From SHAN690 sp041391765 (GTDB lineage: Bacteria; Bacteroidota; Bacteroidia; Flavobacteriales_G; Salibacteraceae), in the NCBI GenBank assembly GCA_041391765.1, contig JAWKNJ010000032.1, forward strand, positions 3,981-67,980: a stretch of DNA of 64,000 bases. Direction: 5' to 3'. A model generated the notes under the pieces. That model saw only the letters and a program-made list of their open reading frames with translations. It was not told the DNA's origin and made no database searches. A program made the position numbers and the translations under genes. This document shows positions 24,661 through 33,416 of this stretch, piece by piece (the first letter of the stretch is position 1; every line of letters starts with the position of its first letter).

Positions 24661-25433
24661 GCTTGTTTGTTTTCCTTGATGCGTGTCATGATGCCCTCAA
24701 ACACCTTTTTGGTAGAGCGAGGGAAGTCGCCATTCATCAACCAACCGTAGTATCCGGGTTCTTCTCGAAAAACTTGTTCTACAACTTTGCCTTTGTGTTT
24801 CCCGAAATTTATGCATTCCTTACCTTCATCATTGAATACGATGCGGCCCATAATGTCAGCCGTGTTGTGGAACTTAGAAAACTCGCTTAAAAATGCCACG
24901 TCCTTTCCCAAGTCTCCGTATTTCTCTAACTGAGCTTCTAATATTTCAAAAGTAGCCTCAATATCTGCCTCAGCACTGTGTGCATTTTCAAGCTCTTTTC
25001 CACAGTAAAACTGATAAGCTGCCTTGAGTGTTCGTTGCTCCATTTTGTGAAACACGTTTTGCACATCCACGAACTTTCGTTCTTGAAAATCGAATTCAAC
25101 GCCAACGCGCAAAAACTCCTCGACTAACATGGGAATGTCGAACTTGTTGCTGTTGTAACCAGCCAAGTCACAGTCGAATAAAAACTTGAAAAGGGAAGGG
25201 GCTAAGTCAGAAAATGTGGGTTCCGCGGCTACGTCTTCGTCTGAAATTCCGTGGATAGATGTGGATTCTTCGCTGATCGGCATCTCCGGATTCACGCGAT
25301 GCGCGCGCATGGTTCGGCTCCCATCAGGATTGATTTTTAGAATAGCGATTTCAACAATCCGATCGGCACCAACGCTCAGGCCGGTGGTTTCTAAGTCGAT
25401 AAATGCAATTGGGCGCTCTAGTGTCAAATTCAT
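24657..25433 (-). CDS. DEDDh 3'-5' exonuclease, DnaQ/Pol III epsilon family
   Basis: A 258-residue protein with a complete DEDDh active site: Asp13 and Glu15 in FIDLETTGL, Asp99 in NSNKFDIPML, and His152 and Asp157 in AHSAEADIEA. The HGIS motif at 61-64 is also typical. The C-terminal about 60 residues contain the extra segment INFGKHKGKVVEQVFREEPGYYGWLM, a short domain often fused to DnaQ-like exonucleases in Bacteroidota. It probably trims DNA or RNA 3' ends, or acts as a separate proofreading subunit; the exact role is not clear. It is upstream of and coupled to the FAH-family gene, with 58 bp separating it from the preceding OmpA gene. Confidence 0.9.
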   Translation of the reverse strand: MNLTLERPIAFIDLETTGLSVGADRIVEIAILKINPDGSRTMRAHRVNPEMPISEESTSIHGISDEDVAAEPTFSDLAPSLFKFLFDCDLAGYNSNKFDIPMLVEEFLRVGVEFDFQERKFVDVQNVFHKMEQRTLKAAYQFYCGKELENAHSAEADIEATFEILEAQLEKYGDLGKDVAFLSEFSKFHNTADIMGRIVFNDEGKECINFGKHKGKVVEQVFREEPGYYGWLMNGDFPRSTKKVFEGIMTRIKENKQA

Positions 25434-25491
25434 AGGGCGCCAAATGTAAGGGGTGAAAATCAGGCAGGATAGATGTTTATCCTGTTAATGC

Positions 25492-28488
25492 TTAAAATTT
25501 AAGTACAACATTGTCAGCTGTGCCCGCCTTGTCAATTTTAAATTCACATCTGCGATTCAACTGACGACCCTCAGGATTGTCGCTGCCATCTGGGTTTGCG
25601 TTTGGCGCGATTGGAACAGCTTCACCGAAGTACTGATATGTAACACGCGATTCATCCACTCCACCTTTCTGAACGATATGATTTGTCGCTGCCTTGGCGC
25701 GTCTTTCAGAAAGCGCCATGTTGTATTCGACAGTTCCAATCCAGTCCGCGTGGCCATCCACTTGCACTTCAACACCACCCTTCGCCTTCATGTAGTTTGA
25801 AACCTTGTTCAACTCGGCAATACTCTCTTTTCTTAGGTCTGATTTGTCAAAGTCAAACAAGATGTTTCGGAATACGATGGTCTCTTCCTCCATGGTTGGA
25901 GTGGCTGTTGTTGGCTGTTTTTCTTTGGCTACTTCTGATGTGGTTGCCTGTTGCTCTGCTATCGCGTCAGACTCTTTAGAGGCAGCGTTTGCTTCCATGA
26001 CAGTTTCTACTTTCTCCTCTGTAGGTTGGGCGGCTGCAATTTCGCTGACAGTGGCCTGGGGTTTATCCGGCTCGATTGACTGCTCAGAAGCAACCATTTC
26101 TTCAGCTTGAGCCGTTGTCGGTTGAATCGCCTCTTCAGACTTTTCAACAACTACAGCTGCCACCTGAGTTTCCTCGGATGTTGTCTCGGTCGAGGCAGGT
26201 TCAGCTTTGACCGCTGGTGCTTTTGTAGTCTCCGTTTGTTCTACCATAGCTACAGCAGGTTCCTCCTTTTCTGTTGCCGCCTTCGGTTCTGCCGATTTCG
26301 CCTGTGGTTCCGCAGCAGCTATGTCACCCGGAACAATGAACTCGCTCGAATCGATCAGTTGCGGTACAATAAGCCTGCTATTATCATTTTCAGGAATAGT
26401 GGCCATGTAAATGCTAACAGGAGCGTCTTTGATTTTGTTCTCAATGATTTCAACTTGTTGCTTTGGGTAAACCTCTTCAGGTTTAATGCCACTTGCAATC
26501 ATATAGTTGACACGTGCTTCCGCGTACATTTCGCTATAATATTGGCGATCGGCTTCCATGATTTTGTCCGAATAACTAGCTTCATATTCGTCTCGCGCCT
26601 GAATCGTAGAAACTGGTTTGTCTCCAATTGTTTCGCTTGCCAACCTGACACCATTTGGATCCAAAACATCGATTAGTCGAACGTAGTTGGTTAACTCAAT
26701 CGGATTGAATTTCTTGGCGATTTCAGATCGCAGGGCATCCAGTTGCTCATCATCCGTAGGAACCTCTCCAGCATCTGCATACTCTTCTTCGATTTTTTTG
26801 TCGACATCAAAGAATGCGTTATTGATTAATACGCGCTGGGCATATGGGCGTCCGGCTGAATCTTCGAGAGTTTCGATGCGCATTTCTTGAAAAAGTGAAT
26901 AGTAGTCACATTGCTTGGGAACAGTAAACTCACCGTGGTGTGCCATGTATCCGTCACACTCTATCTTAAATCCATATCTGTTTTCAGTTTTCAGGCGCAT
27001 TTGGTATTTTCCAGTCTTGGCGTCAGTTCTGTATGTGTTGATGATCACATTTGTCTTGGGATCAAAAACAGTGATGGTTGCGCCAATCGGACCGCCAAGG
27101 TCTTCACTCTGAACAATGCCTCTGATGATCGTGTTTGTGACCTGCTTACAATCCAGCACGATCCTGTAGATGTCTGTTTCACCATATCCACCATCGCGAT
27201 CGGAAGCATAGTATCCTACTGCGCCATCATCAGATGTGACGAAGTAGCGATCGTGTCCTGGAGTATTAATGGGCGGTCCCAAGTTTTCGGCTTTTCCCCA
27301 AGTGCCGTCAGGATTGCGCACGGATTTGAAGATGTCATAGTCACCCATGGAGTTATGTCCCGTTGAAGCGAAGTAAAGCGTATTGCCATCAGGGGTAAGG
27401 AAGGGTGCATCTTCCTCGGCCTTGGTGTTGATGTTTTTCCCAAGGTTTTCTAAGGCTTTCCACTGGCCGAAGTCATCTTTTGTTGTTATGTAAATATCAC
27501 GTCCTCCAAGTCCAGACTTGATATCACTCACCACGAACATGGTTTTTTGATCCTGAGTGATGAAAACCGATGGTTCAAATCCTTTATCAGAATTGATTCG
27601 ACCCCCGGCCTTTGTAGGAATCGTCCAAAAGCCGTCTTCTAACTTACTCACCCAAACATCCAAATCACGGTAAATGAAAAGCTCGGTTTCGTTGTTCGAA
27701 TATGTAATTGTCGCATCATGGATTTCGGTGTTAAATGCCGAGTTGATATACCTGCTCGTTGAGTCATAGTTTAATGCCGGTGTATACTCTCCATTCACGC
27801 TGATAGAATAATAGATGTCTTCAAAGTACTTGTCATCAATGTCCAGCTCACCTCCCGTTGAGTTATCCCTTCTTGAGGTGAATAGGATGATGCTTTCATC
27901 ATTTGTTACTACGGGGGAATAGTCAGGATAGGGACTGTTGATAGCCTCCCCCATGTTCTCAATTCTGATATAGTCAAGGTTGTTTTCAAATTGAACCATA
28001 CCATTCTCGCACATTTCGATGTATCGATTCACGTCTTCTTCGACTTCATTTGGATCCATCCCAGATTTCTTGAGTTGAATTTTATATTGCTCGAAGTAAT
28101 CAATCGCGATGTCAAAATTTCCAGCGTATTGTTCTGATTTCCCTGCAAATAAGAACATGTCAGCCAGCGTATCGGATTTTGTGTTTTGAATGGCTTTTTC
28201 TAGGTATTGGGCAGCCTGTCCTCGATGAATCCCTTGTTCGTAGATGGCCAATCCCATTTCATAGTTGTAGTCTGGATTATTCGGATCCAACTTTAGTAGG
28301 TCGGTGTAAATAGAGATGGCCTCTCCGAATTTTTCTGACCTCAATGCCTTGACGGCATCCATCCTGAGTTTCTTCTCTTCTCTGGTTTGTCCAATGGCTG
28401 AAATGGCCGACAGTAGGAAAATGAAAATAAGAAGGAGGAAGTATTTACCGGGCTTGGATGAGTCAACGATCCTTTCAGCGTACCGCAT
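25492..28488 (-). CDS. PorE-like TPR-PD40-CRD-OmpA protein
   Basis: The ATG at 28488 gives 998 residues and a leader MRYAERIVDSSKPGKYFLLL, then a hydrophobic run ending AIGQ. An upstream in-frame ATG at 28542 would add 18 residues and lies in a hairpin, so it is disfavoured. Domain order is TPR helices (about 40-140), a PD40 propeller (about 200-470), a carboxypeptidase-regulatory-like domain (TIIRGIVQSEDLGGPIGATI, about 475-560), a helical section, and a Glu/Ala/Thr-rich linker of about 150 residues. The C-terminal OmpA domain (LFDFDKSDLRKES, GHADWIGT, NMALSERRA, NRRCEFKI) has intact peptidoglycan-binding residues. This is the architecture of PorE, which links the T9SS PorP complex to peptidoglycan. 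The length exceeds that of PorE, mostly in the linker. Confidence 0.85.
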   Translation of the reverse strand: MRYAERIVDSSKPGKYFLLLIFIFLLSAISAIGQTREEKKLRMDAVKALRSEKFGEAISIYTDLLKLDPNNPDYNYEMGLAIYEQGIHRGQAAQYLEKAIQNTKSDTLADMFLFAGKSEQYAGNFDIAIDYFEQYKIQLKKSGMDPNEVEEDVNRYIEMCENGMVQFENNLDYIRIENMGEAINSPYPDYSPVVTNDESIILFTSRRDNSTGGELDIDDKYFEDIYYSISVNGEYTPALNYDSTSRYINSAFNTEIHDATITYSNNETELFIYRDLDVWVSKLEDGFWTIPTKAGGRINSDKGFEPSVFITQDQKTMFVVSDIKSGLGGRDIYITTKDDFGQWKALENLGKNINTKAEEDAPFLTPDGNTLYFASTGHNSMGDYDIFKSVRNPDGTWGKAENLGPPINTPGHDRYFVTSDDGAVGYYASDRDGGYGETDIYRIVLDCKQVTNTIIRGIVQSEDLGGPIGATITVFDPKTNVIINTYRTDAKTGKYQMRLKTENRYGFKIECDGYMAHHGEFTVPKQCDYYSLFQEMRIETLEDSAGRPYAQRVLINNAFFDVDKKIEEEYADAGEVPTDDEQLDALRSEIAKKFNPIELTNYVRLIDVLDPNGVRLASETIGDKPVSTIQARDEYEASYSDKIMEADRQYYSEMYAEARVNYMIASGIKPEEVYPKQQVEIIENKIKDAPVSIYMATIPENDNSRLIVPQLIDSSEFIVPGDIAAAEPQAKSAEPKAATEKEEPAVAMVEQTETTKAPAVKAEPASTETTSEETQVAAVVVEKSEEAIQPTTAQAEEMVASEQSIEPDKPQATVSEIAAAQPTEEKVETVMEANAASKESDAIAEQQATTSEVAKEKQPTTATPTMEEETIVFRNILFDFDKSDLRKESIAELNKVSNYMKAKGGVEVQVDGHADWIGTVEYNMALSERRAKAATNHIVQKGGVDESRVTYQYFGEAVPIAPNANPDGSDNPEGRQLNRRCEFKIDKAGTADNVVLKF

Positions 28489-28524
28489 AAAACAAGGGAT
28501 TTTTGATGTTGTTACAAAACTACC

Positions 28525-28541
28525 CCCCTTTGAAAGGGGCA
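28525..28541 (-). terminator. Small GC-rich hairpin between two OmpA/PD40 genes
   Basis: CCCCTTT and AAAGGGG form a tight hairpin in the 90-bp gap between the upstream TPR-PD40 gene and the PorE-like gene; on the minus strand it is followed by TAGTTTTG. It may attenuate readthrough or be a weak terminator. It also argues that translation starts downstream, at 28488. Confidence 0.4.
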
Positions 28542-28578
28542 TTTTTCAACATAATTCCTTGTTTTAAACAGAAATTTG

Positions 28579-31500
28579 TTAATTCAGGATTATTTTAAAA
28601 TACTGATAATCAGAGTATGTAACTTCCTTTGATTTCTCTGATGGTTGATAACTTGGTCCGTTGACATCAAATTTCTGTTCGGTTGTCGATATCTTGTTAA
28701 TATCGATTCCGGCACTTTTGCAGGCCGCAAAGAATGCTGATTTACCATTGTCTAAACGCGCTTTTGCCAGGGCTTCATTACCTCCTTCGAATCCAGTTGG
28801 AACTCTCGATGCGCTTGCTTCAAATGCTGCACCTAGCTTGTCGTTTTTGCTCAATCGCTCCTGAGCCGCCATGACTGCTTCTCGCATTCTTTGTGGATCA
28901 AATGTTTGGCTCACATTGTAGGGCATGGTAAAGATGAAGGCGTTATCACTTGAAACGGATGTTGAGGTTTGGGCTTTTTCCCTGACCTTGTTTGAGTAGA
29001 GGCCTCTGCTCGTCATTGTCAGAGGAATTTTCCGCAAAACACTACTACCCTTAGACTCTTCAATCCAGATTTCTCCGTCAATCTTAAGTTCGGTGAAAAG
29101 CTCGATGGTATAATCATCGTTTTTCAACTTGTGAAAAACAAACGATTGATCGCCCTTTGTCAATTCAGTGAAGAGTACTTTGCCATTCGCGTCAAGGAAT
29201 CGAATTGCCGTTCCGGTTGGTATTTTTATACCAGACTCTGTTTTCAGGAAATACTGAATATCCTCACACTTGACCGGGGTCGATGTCTTATTTGAAAACA
29301 CTCCCGCCCTGATGTTTTGAAGCTCGATTACACGGATTTGTCTTTCACCGTAAACCTCTTCAATCCATACTTTCTCAGTTGGGTCAATTTCTGCTACTAG
29401 CTCTAAACCATAATCACGATCATCGGAAAGCCTATGAAACACGAAGGATCCATCTCCCTTGACAAGCTCGGTGAATAGAACCGATCCATCTTCCGCAATA
29501 AATCGAATGCTGGCCTTGGGGGGGATAGGCATCATACTCTCCAGGCGAACGAAGTATACGGTCCTTTCTTCGGTCACAGGAGCTTTGCCCACACGTTCCA
29601 TGCTGCTATAGACAGCCTCATCAATATTGTGCAGGTCGATGATTCGAATGGATGCCCCGTTTCTGGTCTCTTCAATCCAAACACGTTCGTGCGGATCTTT
29701 TGCCATGTCCAATTGAAGTTCAAAGTCAAGGTCGCCTTTCAGTTTGTGGAACACAAAGCTTCCATCTTCATTGACGACCTCAGTGAATGCCACATCACCA
29801 TTCTTTTGAATAAACTTAATAACACTTCCTGCTGCTAATGGTTTCCCGCTTTCGGTTCTTATATAGTACTTGCTCTCAACTTTCGTCAACGCCTGCTGAG
29901 GCATTGTGACATCTTTTGGAGCTTTTCCTTCTTCATAGAATACATTTCCTGTAACAATCATATTGATTGGCACAAGTGTTTTGGTTTTGTCGTCTAACAC
30001 GATATTAAGCTTGCTGTTATCAGCGCCTTCTACCAACGGTTTTAAGACATAGTTCTGATCGGTTTTGAGTGTCTTGAACATGAAGTATCCGTCTTTACTA
30101 ACATAAGCGGTATCAAGGACTTCACCTTTACCGTCCAGGTAAAGCACTCTAGAACCAATGGGTATGCTCTCCTTATTTCCAAAGAATGAGAGTTTCCATC
30201 GCGCTACATTTCCTAACACTTCGTCAGAAAGAGCAATTATCCGTTGTCGATCACCGTCTGTTGGAGTAAGGAATATTTCACGTTGTAATTCTTGGTATTT
30301 CGACCCAACTGGAATGTCTATATTCTCTTGGTACATGGTCGCTTCACCAAGTTTTAAAGTAACTGTGTATTCACGCCCTGATGGGATAATGAATACAAAA
30401 CTTCCATTCCGTTCAACTGGTTTAGCTACTCCGATCAATGCGTTCGACTCGCGTTCGGTGATACTGATGTCAATGTTGTCAGGCAGTTTTTCGTTTGGAG
30501 CAGGGAAGACATAACCCTTCAATACAGCGAATGTGCTCAAGTCAACATCAGCCGCTTCTTCCTCTTCGCTTTTGTATTCGATGACATAAATGTCCGTGCT
30601 GCCCATCGTCTCGACTCCCTTGTTTGAAGAGTAATAGGCGCGTGTACCGCTCGGAGTGCTCACATAGCTGTGATCATCATCGGTGGAATTGATTGGATAA
30701 CCAAGATTAGATGGTTGAGTCCAATTCCCGTTCTGGTCTTTTCTTGTAACAAAGACATCATATCCACCCATCGACTCATGACCATTAGAGGAGAAGTACA
30801 TTGTTTTTCCATCAGGGTGTAAATAAGGAGCGTTCTCATCTCCAGCAGTGTTGATCGGCTTTCCCGCGTTTATGGCTTTTCCCCATTCTCCATTAGGAAG
30901 CTTTTGGCAATACCAAATGTCCTTTCCGCCTTCACCGCCTTTTCGATCACTGACGAAATAAAGTCGCTGCTCATCCGATGTGATGGTTGCGAAAAACTCA
31001 TTATCGGTGGTGTTTACGTTTGAGCCTACTAATCCGGGTTGACTCCAGCCTGTCCCGAGCACAAAGTCACTTTCATATATGTTTCCATCACCGTTGTATG
31101 TTTTGTAGATGTAAAGTTTGCGTCCATCCGGACTCATGCTAACTACTGAGGAGTGTTCATCGGCTACATTAATGTTCAGTAATTCAGGTTCCATCCAGTT
31201 ACCGTTGATGCTTCTAAAGCTCACATACATGTCTTCATAAAACATTCCCGTAGACGCCTCCGTTTTTCCCTGATTTGAAGCATCTGTACGCATTCTTCTT
31301 GACGTGAAGTAGAGCGTATTCTCGTCAAATGCCACAATAGGCGAGTATTCAGCGTATGGTGAATTGATCGGTGATCCGATATTGATGATTTGCGCTTCTA
31401 CAGGATCGGCCATCAATTTTCTGGCCGTTGCGCACATTCTGAGTCCAGCTTCGGCATCGGGGCGTAGATAGTGTTTCTTGCTGGCGTCATCCAAAAACTT

Positions 31501-31878
31501 TTGATAGTAATGCTCTGCAGAGTCAAGATTAGTGGCAATGTGTTCCGCCTTTCCTAGATAGAAATAAGTCTCCACAGGAGCTCCTTTGAAGTCCGATGCA
31601 AATGGATCGTATATTTTTCGCACATCTTTGGCTGCATTTTTTAGAAAGGGTAAGGCACGATCGCGTTCCATTCCCAAATCCAAATAACATCGTCCAAGTT
31701 TATAGTTCAGGTTGGCATTGTCCGGTTGTTCGGTGAGTAAGCTGATCCAAATTGGAATGGACAAACCAAAGTATCCATCTTCAGTGAGCAGGTTTGCTTC
31801 GGTGAATTGTTCCCTGAATGATTGTGCGCTTGCACTGACGCTTATCAATAGGAATAGCGAAGCGAGCAGTTTTTTCAT
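28579..31878 (-). CDS. Large secreted TPR-PD40 protein with three ~100-residue repeats
   Basis: The ATG at 31878 (MKKLLASLFLLISVSASAQ) gives a signal peptide and 1099 residues; the open frame upstream adds 20 residues without leader character. Order: TPR-like helices (about 20-150), a PD40 propeller (about 155-450, blades such as DEQRLYFVSDRKGGEGGKDIW), a carboxypeptidase-regulatory-like region, then three repeats of about 100 residues with the pattern FLxTESGxxIPxGxxIRF...FTELxKGDxSFVFHKL...WIEE (about 28.96-29.88 kb). The C-terminal domain (EASASRVPTG, LAKARLDNGKSAF) has OmpA-like NxxLAxxR character but lacks a canonical closing segment. It sits 90 bp upstream of the PorE-like gene, so a joint envelope role is likely. 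Confidence 0.8.
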   Translation of the reverse strand: MKKLLASLFLLISVSASAQSFREQFTEANLLTEDGYFGLSIPIWISLLTEQPDNANLNYKLGRCYLDLGMERDRALPFLKNAAKDVRKIYDPFASDFKGAPVETYFYLGKAEHIATNLDSAEHYYQKFLDDASKKHYLRPDAEAGLRMCATARKLMADPVEAQIINIGSPINSPYAEYSPIVAFDENTLYFTSRRMRTDASNQGKTEASTGMFYEDMYVSFRSINGNWMEPELLNINVADEHSSVVSMSPDGRKLYIYKTYNGDGNIYESDFVLGTGWSQPGLVGSNVNTTDNEFFATITSDEQRLYFVSDRKGGEGGKDIWYCQKLPNGEWGKAINAGKPINTAGDENAPYLHPDGKTMYFSSNGHESMGGYDVFVTRKDQNGNWTQPSNLGYPINSTDDDHSYVSTPSGTRAYYSSNKGVETMGSTDIYVIEYKSEEEEAADVDLSTFAVLKGYVFPAPNEKLPDNIDISITERESNALIGVAKPVERNGSFVFIIPSGREYTVTLKLGEATMYQENIDIPVGSKYQELQREIFLTPTDGDRQRIIALSDEVLGNVARWKLSFFGNKESIPIGSRVLYLDGKGEVLDTAYVSKDGYFMFKTLKTDQNYVLKPLVEGADNSKLNIVLDDKTKTLVPINMIVTGNVFYEEGKAPKDVTMPQQALTKVESKYYIRTESGKPLAAGSVIKFIQKNGDVAFTEVVNEDGSFVFHKLKGDLDFELQLDMAKDPHERVWIEETRNGASIRIIDLHNIDEAVYSSMERVGKAPVTEERTVYFVRLESMMPIPPKASIRFIAEDGSVLFTELVKGDGSFVFHRLSDDRDYGLELVAEIDPTEKVWIEEVYGERQIRVIELQNIRAGVFSNKTSTPVKCEDIQYFLKTESGIKIPTGTAIRFLDANGKVLFTELTKGDQSFVFHKLKNDDYTIELFTELKIDGEIWIEESKGSSVLRKIPLTMTSRGLYSNKVREKAQTSTSVSSDNAFIFTMPYNVSQTFDPQRMREAVMAAQERLSKNDKLGAAFEASASRVPTGFEGGNEALAKARLDNGKSAFFAACKSAGIDINKISTTEQKFDVNGPSYQPSEKSKEVTYSDYQYFKIILN

Positions 31879-31967
31879 GTTCGTAGCATGGTGGTGTAAA
31901 CCAAAAATAGGCAATGGTGCCGCTAAAGCGGCACGCAATGCCTATTGTTTCAAAAATCTGTTGTGAA

Positions 31968-33311
31968 TTATATTTCTCTATTGACGTCCCAGCTTTCCAA
32001 GTAGTCAGCCACTCTTCTCACAAACATTCCACCTAAAGCACCGTCAACAACGCGGTGATCGTATGAATGAGACAAGAACATCTTATGACGGATTCCAATG
32101 GTGTCTCCCTCTGGAGTTTCAATCACAGCAGGCTTTTTCACAATCGCACCTACAGCCATAATGGCTACTTGCGGTTGGTTTATGATTGGCGTGCCTAACA
32201 AATTTCCAAAAGTTCCAACGTTCGTTAATGTGTAGGTCCCTCCTTGAATTTCGTCCGGAAGCAATTTGTTTGCTCTTGCTCTGTTCGCTAGATCATTCAC
32301 GGCCTTGGTCAAACCATAGAGGTTTAGTCTATCCGCGTTTTTAATTACTGGAACGATAAGATTTCCGCTTGGCAAAGCAGCGGCCATGCCAATATTGATG
32401 TTCTTCTTGCGAATGATTTTGTCCCCATCAACGGAGATGTTGATTAATGGAAAATCCTTGATAGCTCGCGCAATAGCCTCGATGAAAACAGGAGTGAACG
32501 TTAGCTTTTCTCCTTCACGTTTCTCGAATTGATTCTTGTGCTTATTTCTCCAATTTACAATGTTGGTTACATCTGCTTCCACAAAGCTGGTTACGTGTGG
32601 TGATGTATGTTTAGACTTCACCATGTGATCCGCGATCAACTTGCGCATTCTATCCATCTCAATGATCTCCACATCTCCGGTCATGGATGGAGCTGAAGCT
32701 GCTGCCGACACCGGCTTTGGAGCTGCGGTCGGCTGTGACGCCTCAGGTTCTGGTGCGCTGATGGTAGTAGAAGTCCCGTTTCCATTCGTCCTGGATTCCA
32801 CGTAGGCAAGTATGTCTTTCTTAGTTACTCTTCCGTTTTGGCCTGATCCGGATACACGATCAAGCTCTTGAACCGCGATACCTTCTTCCTTTGCAATGCT
32901 TTTCACGAGGGGGCTATAAAACCTGTCGGAACCTGAAAAGTCAGCATGAACCGGAGCGGGAGTTGAGTTGGCTGCGACAGCATCTGAAACAATTTTTTCA
33001 GCAACTTCAACAGGTGATGGTGCCGATGCGCGTTCAACGGATGGCGCTGCCGGGGCTCCGGAAACTTCACCTTCAGCCGCAATAATTGCGATGGGTTGAC
33101 CAACTTTTGCCACTTCGCCTTCTGCAACCAATAACTTAACAATGGTTCCTCCAGTTGGAGCGGGAACTTCACTGTCAACCTTGTCAGTGGCGATCTCAAC
33201 AATGGCTTCCTCCGCCTCTACAGTATCCCCTTCTTTTTTAAGCCAAGTGGTGATTGTTGCTTCCGCAACGCTTTCTCCCATTTTGGGTAATATAACCTCA
33301 GTTTGTGCCAT
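31968..33311 (-). CDS. Dihydrolipoyl acyltransferase, E2 of a 2-oxoacid dehydrogenase complex
   Basis: A 447-residue E2 with one N-terminal lipoyl domain (lipoylated Lys44 in ATDKVDSEV), an Ala/Pro/Ser-rich linker, a peripheral subunit-binding domain (FYSPLVKSIAKEEGI, GSGQNGRVTKKDI, about 130-175), a second linker and a C-terminal catalytic domain ending SHSYDHRVVDG, with His419 and Asp423 as active-site residues. E2 transfers the acyl group from the lipoyl arm to CoA inside the multienzyme core. With a single lipoyl domain it resembles the branched-chain or 2-oxoglutarate E2 of Bacteroidota rather than their multi-lipoyl pyruvate E2, but the substrate cannot be fixed. E1 and E3 genes are not adjacent. 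Confidence 0.92.
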   Translation of the reverse strand: MAQTEVILPKMGESVAEATITTWLKKEGDTVEAEEAIVEIATDKVDSEVPAPTGGTIVKLLVAEGEVAKVGQPIAIIAAEGEVSGAPAAPSVERASAPSPVEVAEKIVSDAVAANSTPAPVHADFSGSDRFYSPLVKSIAKEEGIAVQELDRVSGSGQNGRVTKKDILAYVESRTNGNGTSTTISAPEPEASQPTAAPKPVSAAASAPSMTGDVEIIEMDRMRKLIADHMVKSKHTSPHVTSFVEADVTNIVNWRNKHKNQFEKREGEKLTFTPVFIEAIARAIKDFPLINISVDGDKIIRKKNINIGMAAALPSGNLIVPVIKNADRLNLYGLTKAVNDLANRARANKLLPDEIQGGTYTLTNVGTFGNLLGTPIINQPQVAIMAVGAIVKKPAVIETPEGDTIGIRHKMFLSHSYDHRVVDGALGGMFVRRVADYLESWDVNREI

Positions 33312-33350
33312 GTGAAAAGTGCTTTTATTGCAGGCCGCGAAGGTAAGTTA

Positions 33351-33379
33351 TTGCGCGATAGTCAAAAAGTGTAAATGTG
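33351..33379 (+). promoter_or_regulatory. Possible Bacteroidota-type promoter for the TonB receptor gene
   Basis: TTG at 33351 and TAAATGTG at 33372-33379, separated by 18 bases, resemble the Bacteroidota -33/-7 consensus TTG...TAnnTTTG with one mismatch in the -7 box. The position, 38 bp before the preferred ATG, is reasonable. Such short matches occur by chance. Confidence 0.3.
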
Positions 33380-33416
33380 CTTGGATAGTGTAAACTCCGT
33401 GTCGTTTCTTCGCGCC

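Noticed and set aside
26107..26676. 189-codon plus-strand ORF opposite the PorE-like gene
   Set aside because: It is the antisense of the low-complexity Glu/Ala/Thr-rich linker and helical region, and gives a Cys/Arg/Phe-rich translation with no protein-like pattern.
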